NCBI GenBank assembly: GCA_024276675.1
Contig: JAJRWT010000086.1
Span: 1-64,000, forward strand
DNA length: 64,000 bases
Direction of reading: 5' to 3'
Source: Myxococcota bacterium
GTDB taxonomy: Bacteria > Myxococcota_A > UBA796 > JAFGLY01
In this document: positions 55,490 to 62,695 of the stretch, one piece after another
Layout of the letters: every line of letters begins with the position of its first letter
How positions within the stretch are numbered: the first letter of the stretch is position 1
Made by a program: the position numbers and the translations under genes
The notes under the pieces: model-generated
What the model saw: the letters and a program-made list of their open reading frames with translations, nothing else
What the model was told of the DNA's origin: nothing
Databases searched by the model: none

Positions 55490-56742
55490 CAGTCTTTTCC
55501 CGTGCTGGAATGCAAACCCAGTTTCAACATGTGAGAGTGAAGGGTGTTGCGGTTGATTCCCAGCAGCCTCGCCGCGTCTTTCTGGACGCCAGCGGAACGT
55601 GCCAGGGCCAGCTTGATGAGCGGCCGCTCGGTTGCCTCCACCACCATCAGGTACAGGGTCTTTTCGCCCCCCGGCTCGTACAGGGACACCACCTTGCGTA
55701 GTTGGGATTCAACCATGGATTCAAAGTCCTGGGCTTCGCGCCTGGCCTCCGCGTCCGGAGGGAGGTCCACTCTTTGCCTCACCGATGGCGGGAGGTTTTC
55801 GGGGTGGATCATGTACCGATCCACCGAAGATAGCACGGCCAGGACGAACGACTCCAGTTCCCTGGCGTTCCCGGTCCAGTTATAGGCCTTGATGAGGGCC
55901 CACAGGCCACGCCCAAACCTACGACGAGGAAGGCCCAGGGCGCGCCTGTGACGTTCGATGTAGTAGAGCGTCAAAGCGTGCAGGTCCTTGGGGCGCTCTC
56001 GAAGAGGCTGCAGGTGCAGATGGACCCACTCGTCCAGCCCGTTCCGAGGCGGTATCCTTGTGCCGAGAACAAAGCGCCACCCCAACTTGCCGGCCCACCG
56101 CGCGGTGTCGACAATCCGTTCCTGGGGCCATTCGTCCAGCACCGGAAGGTACAGGGTGCCCCTGAAGAGGCTGCCTGAAGAAGCGTCGTTTTCAGCATAC
56201 CCACTGGGCATGGATGGTGTCTCGGTCGCCTTGAAGCTGACGAAGGGTCCGCCGCCGCCCAGCAGGTGCAGGGCCTGGGCCACCTGTTTCTTACCCAGCC
56301 CGCGCTCTGCCTCCAGGCACACGGGCATGCTCGAACGAGCCACCCGGGCCAAGGTGTGCATGGGTCGGGCGCCGAGACCGAGCAACTTGAGATGTTCACG
56401 ATCGGTTTTGGTTATGGCTGGTCCCACCAATTTGGAGACGGTTCGGCGAAACACGTAGGGCTGCCGGGCGATTCGTGGCAAGGGCTCCAGGTCGTCCGCC
56501 ACCGCGAACACCTTGGGGGCGGACTCCAGCGATGAGGCCAGGTCACATAGAAGCACTGCCTTTCCCCGTATTCCGGGCATCCTGGCATCCACGACGAGCA
56601 CCTTGGTCATGCCTCGCGAGAGAGCTTCCAGCACCATCTGCCAGGAGGCCGCAAAACCAACCGCGTAACCCGCTTCCAACAACGGCCCTGAAAGTGAAGC
56701 CCTCAGAACCTGGTCTTGCGACGCGATAACTACTATGGACAA
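55489..56742 (-). CDS. Degenerate NtrC-like regulator with Fis-type HTH
   Basis: A 417-residue protein from TTG 56742, with GGGAGG five bases upstream. The N-terminal receiver-like domain (SIVVIASQDQVLRASLSGPL; VLVVDARMPGIRG) keeps an Asp at the phospho-site. The AAA+ middle has a changed Walker A (EAERGLGKKQVAQAL) and lacks GAFTGA, and its Walker B is altered (LYLPVLDEWPQE). The end is a Fis-like helix-turn-helix (VQKDAARLLGINRNTLHSHM). It should bind DNA but not remodel sigma-54 polymerase. Together with the regulator at 30393-31625 it shows that this genome uses loop-less NtrC variants. The next gene is coupled. Confidence 0.75.
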   Translation of the reverse strand: MSIVVIASQDQVLRASLSGPLLEAGYAVGFAASWQMVLEALSRGMTKVLVVDARMPGIRGKAVLLCDLASSLESAPKVFAVADDLEPLPRIARQPYVFRRTVSKLVGPAITKTDREHLKLLGLGARPMHTLARVARSSMPVCLEAERGLGKKQVAQALHLLGGGGPFVSFKATETPSMPSGYAENDASSGSLFRGTLYLPVLDEWPQERIVDTARWAGKLGWRFVLGTRIPPRNGLDEWVHLHLQPLRERPKDLHALTLYYIERHRRALGLPRRRFGRGLWALIKAYNWTGNARELESFVLAVLSSVDRYMIHPENLPPSVRQRVDLPPDAEARREAQDFESMVESQLRKVVSLYEPGGEKTLYLMVVEATERPLIKLALARSAGVQKDAARLLGINRNTLHSHMLKLGLHSSTGKD

Positions 56743-57293
56743 ACCTACCTCCCACCCGGCGGCGACCCGCAGCCACCCCGGAACGCCGAAGCGATCACCA
56801 CCCTGCCGGGTGGACAAACCAACCCGGATCACGGCGCCGGCAGATGGTAACAGAATCAAGGCCCAATAGAAACAACCACCATCTCCGGCCCCGACACATC
56901 CAGACCATCTCTGTAGTTTGTCGCTGGCATATTCCCGACATGCCTAGCTCTACGCGCCCTGGCGAACGAGCGCCAGACGCCCTGGGTTCGACGATCTTTT
57001 TGTGCCAGCTCATACCAGGTTCAGCGCCAGCATTTGCCTGTCACCCACCCCGGCTTGCCAGGCTCTCCAATACATCACCACAACAACCACAACAACCACA
57101 ACAACCACAACAACCACAACAAGTCCTTCATTTTTTTCCAGGTGGTTTCCGGAGACCGCGAAAAGTCCACCGCCTCGCCGCCGAAACGCCAAAGCACGAG
57201 GCATGAACTCGCTCGTGAAAACACAGCATGCTATTGAAAACCACTCATTCCGTCCCTTCAAGATCCTCCATCCAGGAAACAGGAACTCCTCCC
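56743..57293. other. Intergenic region, 551 bases
   Basis: A divergent gap between the AAA+ regulator (minus) and the lytic transglycosylase (plus). The only clear structure is the ACCACAACA tandem repeat at 57077-57121. No convincing promoter, hairpin or conserved gene was seen. A plus-strand open frame through it (56844-57206) encodes mainly repeat-derived Gln/Pro and is not supported. Confidence 0.5.
57077..57121. repeat. Five 9-bp tandem repeats (ACCACAACA)
   Basis: Five exact copies, C/A-rich on the plus strand and unlike the surrounding GC-rich DNA. The array lies 170 bases before the lytic transglycosylase start, where copy number changes could alter promoter spacing. Confidence 0.85.
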
Positions 57294-59120
57294 ATGTTGG
57301 CCCTGGGACCAAGCATCGCACTGGTATTCCAGATCTCCTGCTCGGCACACGCAGACCGCAGGGACCTGGAAACGGCCCTGGAACCGGCCTGGGAAGAGCC
57401 AGCCATGGAGCCCGGCGAGGACTCCCTGTGGGACCAGATCGAAGCCCTTGACGGGCAGCCCTCTGCTCCAGAGATCATCGAAGCCAGCGATGAGCTGGCG
57501 GAAGAACGCGAAGCCGAGATCTCCTTCATGGTCACCGACGCCCACGGCGCCATCTCCATGGCCCTGTCCTGGTACCAGGATCCCCTGGGCTACCTGACCT
57601 CGGATCCCTTGTTCCTGAACAGACTCGATCCCACCGAACTCGACATCCCCCTGGTCCTCAATGAATCCGTCAAGCAATGGATGCGCTACTTCCTGGGCAG
57701 GGGCCGCAAATATTATTCCCGCTGGCTGTCCCGCAGCACGCGCTACTCGTCAATCATCAAGGATGAGCTGGCTCGTCGGGACATGCCACAGGATCTGTTC
57801 TACCTCTCCATGATCGAAAGCGGCTTCAATACGCAGGCCTACAGCAAGGCGGCTGCCGTCGGTCTCTGGCAGTTCATCAGCTCCACGGGCAAGGCATACG
57901 ATCTTCGTATCGACTGGTGGGTGGATGAGCGCAGGGATCCTGAACTGGCAACCAGGGCCGCCCTGGCACACCTGCGGGATCTCCATGCCGAGTTGGGGGA
58001 TTGGTACCTGGCGGCTGCCGCCTACAACAGCGGCCTGGGTCGGGTGCGACGAGCCATCGAGAGTGCCAGCACCGACGACTACTGGGATCTGCTGGAAAAG
58101 GGCGCTCTTCCACGAGAAACCTCCAACTACGTGCCAAAGATCATCGCCGCCGCAATAATCGGGCACCACCCGGAACGATACGGTTTCACGGAGATCGACT
58201 ACCAACCACCCCTCTCCCACGATACTGCCGCTGTCCCCGCGTCCACCTCCACAAAATCCCTGGCCAGGTGCGCCCAGTTGACCGAAAAAGAGTTCACGGC
58301 CCTCAACCCGGCCCTTCGTCGCTGGGCGGTCCCTCCCACACCATCCGAATACCCGGTTCATGTTCCGAAGGGCACCAGGGCAGCCTTTCTTGCCTGCGTA
58401 GAGACCATCCCGCCTTCAGAAAGGATCTCCTTCCAACGCCACAAGGTTCGGAAAGGCGAAAGCCTTGGCGCCATAGCGAGGCGCTATGGAGTTGGCGTGA
58501 CCGCCATCGCCAACATGAACCACATCCGCAACGTCAACCGCATCTACGTGGGTATGGAGCTGGTCATACCGGTACCCGGCAGCAGTTCCGCGGCGCAGAC
58601 CTCCTCACGCTCCACCAGATCATCATCATCAGCAGCAGTACCCACCACCCCCAAGGTGACCTACCACACAGTGGCTCGCGGCGACACCCTGGCCGGCATC
58701 GCGTCGCGCTACGGCGTCACCCTCCAACAGCTCCTGGCGTGGAACGGCATAAGCAACGCCGACCGCATCCAGGTGGGTCAGCGCATCTCCATCCACGGCG
58801 CCAGTCCCAGCACCGTCTCCTCGTCCACCTACAAAGTCAAACGTGGCGACACCCTCTCCGGAATCGCCCAACGTTTCGGTGTTTCCCTCAGCCAACTCAT
58901 GAAATGGAACGGAATAGCCAGCGCATCCCACATCCAGACAGGCCAGGTACTGACCATACGAACATCCAGTTCTGCATGGAAAACCTACACGGTTCGCCGC
59001 GGCGACACGCTGGGCTCCATCGCCAGCCGCCAAGGGTGCAGAGTCGACCAACTCATGGCATGGAACAACCTGTCTTCGTCCACCATATACCCAGGTCAAT
59101 CACTACGTATCAAAAAATAG
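57294..59120 (+). CDS. MltD-like lytic transglycosylase with four LysM domains
   Basis: A 608-residue secreted cell-wall enzyme. The N-terminal signal (LALGPSIALVFQISCSAHA) starts at ATG 57294. The SLT domain has FYLSMIESGFNTQAYSKAAA (catalytic Glu175), VGLWQFISSTGKAYDL and YLAAAAYNSGLGRV. Four LysM peptidoglycan-binding repeats follow from about residue 380 (each with R/K-G-D/E-x-L-x-x-IA and a final V-G-x-x-L-x-I), with Ser-rich linkers. It cleaves glycan strands to anhydro-muropeptides for wall turnover. The mobA gene follows by about 40 bases. Confidence 0.9.
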   Translation: MLALGPSIALVFQISCSAHADRRDLETALEPAWEEPAMEPGEDSLWDQIEALDGQPSAPEIIEASDELAEEREAEISFMVTDAHGAISMALSWYQDPLGYLTSDPLFLNRLDPTELDIPLVLNESVKQWMRYFLGRGRKYYSRWLSRSTRYSSIIKDELARRDMPQDLFYLSMIESGFNTQAYSKAAAVGLWQFISSTGKAYDLRIDWWVDERRDPELATRAALAHLRDLHAELGDWYLAAAAYNSGLGRVRRAIESASTDDYWDLLEKGALPRETSNYVPKIIAAAIIGHHPERYGFTEIDYQPPLSHDTAAVPASTSTKSLARCAQLTEKEFTALNPALRRWAVPPTPSEYPVHVPKGTRAAFLACVETIPPSERISFQRHKVRKGESLGAIARRYGVGVTAIANMNHIRNVNRIYVGMELVIPVPGSSSAAQTSSRSTRSSSSAAVPTTPKVTYHTVARGDTLAGIASRYGVTLQQLLAWNGISNADRIQVGQRISIHGASPSTVSSSTYKVKRGDTLSGIAQRFGVSLSQLMKWNGIASASHIQTGQVLTIRTSSSAWKTYTVRRGDTLGSIASRQGCRVDQLMAWNNLSSSTIYPGQSLRIKK

Positions 59121-59161
59121 CCCACACATTGTCCACAATTACAGCCCAAACCGTGAAGGCC

Positions 59162-59719
59162 ATGATCACCACCGATTCCATGACCACGTACCACCAGGCC
59201 CCCAGGGGCTATGTCCTGGCGGGCGGCAGGTCACGCAGAATGGGGCGTGACAAGGCTTTCATCCCCATCGACGGCCTGCCCATGGCCCTCCGCGTGGCCC
59301 GGGCCATGGAACCCTTCTGCCAACGAGTGGCCATCGTGGGGAAAAATCCAGCGCTGGCGAGACTGGGATTCCCCTGGGTACCCGACGTGCGGGCCAGCTT
59401 CCACCCGCTGGTGGGAGTTCTATCCGCCATGCGGGATGCTCCCACCGACCGGATCCTTCTCGCCCCCTGCGACCTGCCCCACATCAGCTCCCAGCAGTTC
59501 GCCAGCCTTCTTTTACACGATGAACCCGTGGTAGCCGACGACGAAGACGGTCTGCATCCGCTCCTGGCCCTCCTGCCCTCATCCTGGAGCGACAGAGTTG
59601 CCCTGCTGTTGCAACAAGACGCACCCGCCTGGAAACTCGTAGATGGCGTGAAACGGGTCCGTCTGCCGGCTTCCACCCTCAAGAACCTGAATCGAGCCGC
59701 GGACATGGAAACCACGTAG
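59162..59719 (+). CDS. mobA: Molybdenum cofactor guanylyltransferase (MobA)
   Basis: A 185-residue MobA. GYVLAGGRSRRMGRDKAFIP is the GTP-binding signature; VPDVRASFHPLVGVLSAM and LLAPCDLPHISSQQF (Asp-bearing metal site) follow. It attaches GMP to molybdopterin to form the bis-MGD precursor used by many molybdoenzymes. ATG 59162 has GAAGG close upstream; ATG 59180 is an alternative. The protein is slightly shorter than the E. coli enzyme. The next gene, moaB-like, follows by 17 bases. Confidence 0.85.
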   Translation: MITTDSMTTYHQAPRGYVLAGGRSRRMGRDKAFIPIDGLPMALRVARAMEPFCQRVAIVGKNPALARLGFPWVPDVRASFHPLVGVLSAMRDAPTDRILLAPCDLPHISSQQFASLLLHDEPVVADDEDGLHPLLALLPSSWSDRVALLLQQDAPAWKLVDGVKRVRLPASTLKNLNRAADMETT

Positions 59720-59736
59720 TCACCAGGAGCATCCAC

Positions 59737-60921
59737 TTGGCAAGCAACGAGCATCACCACCATGCCGGCAACGGGCCGGTACAGGTACACCTGGTAATAG
59801 TCTCCACCAGCAGGAACAGTTCAACGGATCGGGCCGGTCCCCTCCTGCGGCGCCTGCTCACGGAATCAGCCCATGAAGTCAAGGGCCTGGACATTCTGCC
59901 CGACGACCCCGAACGCCTCTCCGTCCTGCTGGACGACCTCTGCAATCGACCCGATATCCAGGCAGTGATCCTGTCGGGTGGCACCGGCATCTCCGCCAGG
60001 GATCACACCTACGAAGTGGTCAAGAACCGCCTGGACAAGGAACTGCCCGGTTTCGGCGAGCTGTTTCGCATGCTGTCCTTCCACGAAATCGGCCCGGCCG
60101 CCATGATGTCCCGAGCCACCTGTGGTGTGAGCGACGGCACGTTGCTCTTCGCCCTTCCAGGATCCCCCGGCGCCTGCAAGCTGGCCATGGAACGGCTGAT
60201 CCTGCCTGAGATAGCCCACATGCTCTATGAACTTGGCAAGGAATCACCCCTGGAGCAGCACAGCACATCCGGGACTTCGCCCCTGGCTCCCAGGGGGCCG
60301 TCATTTCAATATCCAAATCTCCTGGGGAGGGAGCGCCAGGACTCTTCCACCGCGGAATCCTTGTCCACGCCCCCCCCTCCAGGCACGGCCCCAAGCCCTC
60401 GGTACAGCTCCGGCTGGAAGGCCGCCATAGAAGCCCTCGGAGCACACATGGAACCATCACCTCCGGTGGCCATTCCGCCCCCCCTCTCGGAACTCGCGCC
60501 GGTCAGAAGCATCCTGGAACAAGCCGGGCAGAGGGCAATTCTACGATTCGCGGACCAGGGCACCGCGGGGCTCTACGGTTTTCCCGACCTGCTGCGTGAG
60601 TCCTCCCGCGTGATCCTGGTGGCTTCGGGCCGTCCGTGGGGAAGGGCGATTGCGCTGCACAGGTTCCCGCAAAGGGTGGGCATCCCCGTGATGGGCGACG
60701 ATTCCTTCCTGCCCGACGCCAGTGCAGACACCGCCACGACAAGCGTTGAACGAACCGGGAATCCTTACCCGGGCGCCGGAGAGCTGTTCGCCCTGGACAC
60801 GGGCATGGTCTATGTTCTTTTCGATGGGACGGTGAAGAGCTGGGACGGCCATCGTCTCAGGGATGAAGGTCCACCTGCCTCGGTGCTCTCCACCCTGTTG
60901 CTCCGATGGTCGCAGCGATGA
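59737..60921 (+). CDS. MoaB/MogA-like molybdopterin protein with extra C-terminal domain
   Basis: A 394-residue protein from TTG 59737 (AGGAG seven bases upstream). Residues about 15-165 are MoaB/MogA: VHLVIVSTSRNSSTDRAGPL, VILSGGTGISARDHTYEVV, ALPGSPGACKLAMERLILPE, the molybdopterin-binding fold for adenylylation. After a Ser/Pro-rich linker (about 170-220) comes a 170-residue domain with no recognised motif (GWKAAIEALGAHMEPSPPVA, then AILRFADQGTAGLYGFPDLL and TGMVYVLFDGTVKSWDGHRL). The extra domain is unusual for MoaB. It could be a regulatory or partner domain in cofactor assembly. Confidence 0.75.
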   Translation: MASNEHHHHAGNGPVQVHLVIVSTSRNSSTDRAGPLLRRLLTESAHEVKGLDILPDDPERLSVLLDDLCNRPDIQAVILSGGTGISARDHTYEVVKNRLDKELPGFGELFRMLSFHEIGPAAMMSRATCGVSDGTLLFALPGSPGACKLAMERLILPEIAHMLYELGKESPLEQHSTSGTSPLAPRGPSFQYPNLLGRERQDSSTAESLSTPPPPGTAPSPRYSSGWKAAIEALGAHMEPSPPVAIPPPLSELAPVRSILEQAGQRAILRFADQGTAGLYGFPDLLRESSRVILVASGRPWGRAIALHRFPQRVGIPVMGDDSFLPDASADTATTSVERTGNPYPGAGELFALDTGMVYVLFDGTVKSWDGHRLRDEGPPASVLSTLLLRWSQR

Positions 60922-60925
60922 AGAT

Positions 60926-61795
60926 TCAGAACATGGACTCTTGCACATAGAGCTGATCTTCGGGCTGCATTATTACGTCAGGGTCACGACCCTGGATGAT
61001 TCGCTTCAGGTTCACCAGGATACGCTCCCCCCCCCTCAGGATGTAGGCATCCCGCAGCTTTGCCGTGGTGGACTGGCCCCCGGCGGCGGTGAGGGCCTGG
61101 AGCACGGTGAGCCCGTCCTGGTAGGTGACGGGGCCGGGCTCCTGAACCTGCCCTGCCACATACACAAACAAGCCCTCGGGGACGTTGATCACGTCGCCGG
61201 CCTGCAGCACCATGTTCCCCTGCCCGTAGGCCATGAGCTGGGTGAGGTTGACGATGATGGGCTCTCCATCGGCGCTGCCAATCCGAGTGACGTGGATTTC
61301 CTTGATGCTCTTCTCGCTCACGACTCCGCCTGCCTTGGCCAGCATCTCGACCAGGGTGGTTTCACCCATGAGGTAGTATACGCCTGGTTCCTTCACGGCT
61401 CCCATGACCTCCACAGGCTGGCTGGCAAAGGAAAATACCTGCGTGCTCACATGGGGATCGTTGAGGTAGCCATCCTTGAGGAGCTTCTCCAGCAGCTCCG
61501 ATATTTCGTACACCGTCAGGCCCTGGACCTCGATGTTGCCCACGGGTGGCATGTCGATGTTGCCCGTGTCGAGCACGATGAACTCCCCGGAGAGGTCTTC
61601 TTCGTCGTGTACCCTGATCTCGAGCACATCGGCGGGGCCGACCTTGTAGTGACTGTTGAAGTCGTCCCCGGAACTGACGGAAACGGCTTCTGCCGGAACG
61701 CTGCTGCCGGTGGGAGCAGCTACCTGGACCTGTGCCATGGCCGGAGAAAAAGCCTGCAATATGAAAAGCAGTATCACAGCGATAATGACCAACAT
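60926..61795 (-). CDS. Polysaccharide export outer-membrane protein (Wza/SLBB type)
   Basis: A 289-residue exported protein from ATG 61795, with a signal peptide (MLVIIAVILLFILQAFSPAM to AQ). The polysaccharide-export domain begins at YKVGPADVLEIRVHDEEDLS and includes VGNIEVQGLTVYEISELLEK. SLBB repeats follow (VEVMGAVKEPGVYYLMGETT; VYVAGQVQEPGPVTYQDGLT). The typical lipobox Cys is missing, so it may not be lipidated like Wza. It should form the periplasmic part of a capsule or exopolysaccharide exit channel. GGGGGAG sits two bases before the start. The neighbouring + gene begins about 300 bases away on the other side. Confidence 0.8.
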   Translation of the reverse strand: MLVIIAVILLFILQAFSPAMAQVQVAAPTGSSVPAEAVSVSSGDDFNSHYKVGPADVLEIRVHDEEDLSGEFIVLDTGNIDMPPVGNIEVQGLTVYEISELLEKLLKDGYLNDPHVSTQVFSFASQPVEVMGAVKEPGVYYLMGETTLVEMLAKAGGVVSEKSIKEIHVTRIGSADGEPIIVNLTQLMAYGQGNMVLQAGDVINVPEGLFVYVAGQVQEPGPVTYQDGLTVLQALTAAGGQSTTAKLRDAYILRGGERILVNLKRIIQGRDPDVIMQPEDQLYVQESMF

Positions 61796-62104
61796 CGCTC
61801 CCCCGTTCTTCTGGATCACCAGTTGGCAGCACACAGTTTCCAACCGGTCCTTGAACCATGTATCTCGCCAGGGTCGGGACAGACACTGTGTTCGACACCT
61901 GGGAAGATCTGGGAATAGTGGAAAATGACCCCATGGTCAAAAGTTTTACCGGCAACCTGCCAGTTCGGTGCCAAAGGCCTTGCCAGCTCGGCCGGGCATC
62001 GACCAGGTCCGGCGTCGGTTCCCCGGCACCGGGAAGGGGCTGTACTTATTGTTTTCAAGGTGTAAGATCCCATCGCTTCTCACGTTGTCCATCCGAGGGC
62101 CCAG

Positions 62105-62695
62105 GTGGCTGTCCTGCCGAACAAACTCCCCGACTTGCGAACCCTTGACGAGGAAGCCCTCGTCATAGGCAGGATCCGGGCAGGAGACCGCAAAGCCGTG
62201 GCAACCTTGTACCAGTGGTATGGAACTCTGATCTACCGTAGGGTGATACTCCCCCGTCTGCCCAACATCGAGCTGGCCGAAGACGTTCTCAAAGACACCT
62301 TTCGCATCGCACTGGAGCGCATACACCAGTATGAACAACGAGGCCACAGCATCTATTCCTGGCTTCGCCGCATCGCCATCAACCGAACCATCGACGTTCA
62401 CCGAGCCCGGGGGCGCCGACAGAGGCTACTAGACCGCATCGAAAACGAGCCCCATCTGATCATGCCCACCAAACCTCCGGCCCCCGACCGTGTACCGGAA
62501 CAGAGTGAAACCCGAGAGATGGTCCACCGCTCACTGGACAACCTCAACCCACGATATGCCCAAGCCCTTCGCCTCAGGTTGCTGGAGGACCGTGACAGGG
62601 TGGACTGCGCCAGGGCACTGGGCGTATCGATCTCCACCTTCGACGTGATCCTCCACCGGGCCTGCAAGGCCTTTCGTAAAGCCTATCCACCATGA
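62105..62695 (+). CDS. Sigma-70 family RNA polymerase sigma factor
   Basis: A 196-residue sigma factor of the ECF type. Region 2 is EALVIGRIRAGDRKAVATLY to LAEDVLKDTFRIALERIHQY, followed by SIYSWLRRIAINRTIDVHRA. Region 4 is LNPRYAQALRLRLLEDRDRV and DCARALGVSISTFDVILHRA. The long Arg-rich linker between them is usual for this subgroup. GTG 62105 has GAGG six bases upstream. Its stop overlaps the next gene's ATG (ATGA); that gene encodes a membrane protein, so the pair likely forms a sigma and anti-sigma or sensor unit. Confidence 0.85.
   Translation: MAVLPNKLPDLRTLDEEALVIGRIRAGDRKAVATLYQWYGTLIYRRVILPRLPNIELAEDVLKDTFRIALERIHQYEQRGHSIYSWLRRIAINRTIDVHRARGRRQRLLDRIENEPHLIMPTKPPAPDRVPEQSETREMVHRSLDNLNPRYAQALRLRLLEDRDRVDCARALGVSISTFDVILHRACKAFRKAYPP

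Noticed and set aside
56844..57206. A 120-residue Pro/Gln-repeat protein
   Set aside because: Its only pattern comes from the ACCACAACA repeat, there is no ribosome site, and composition before the repeat is not protein-like.
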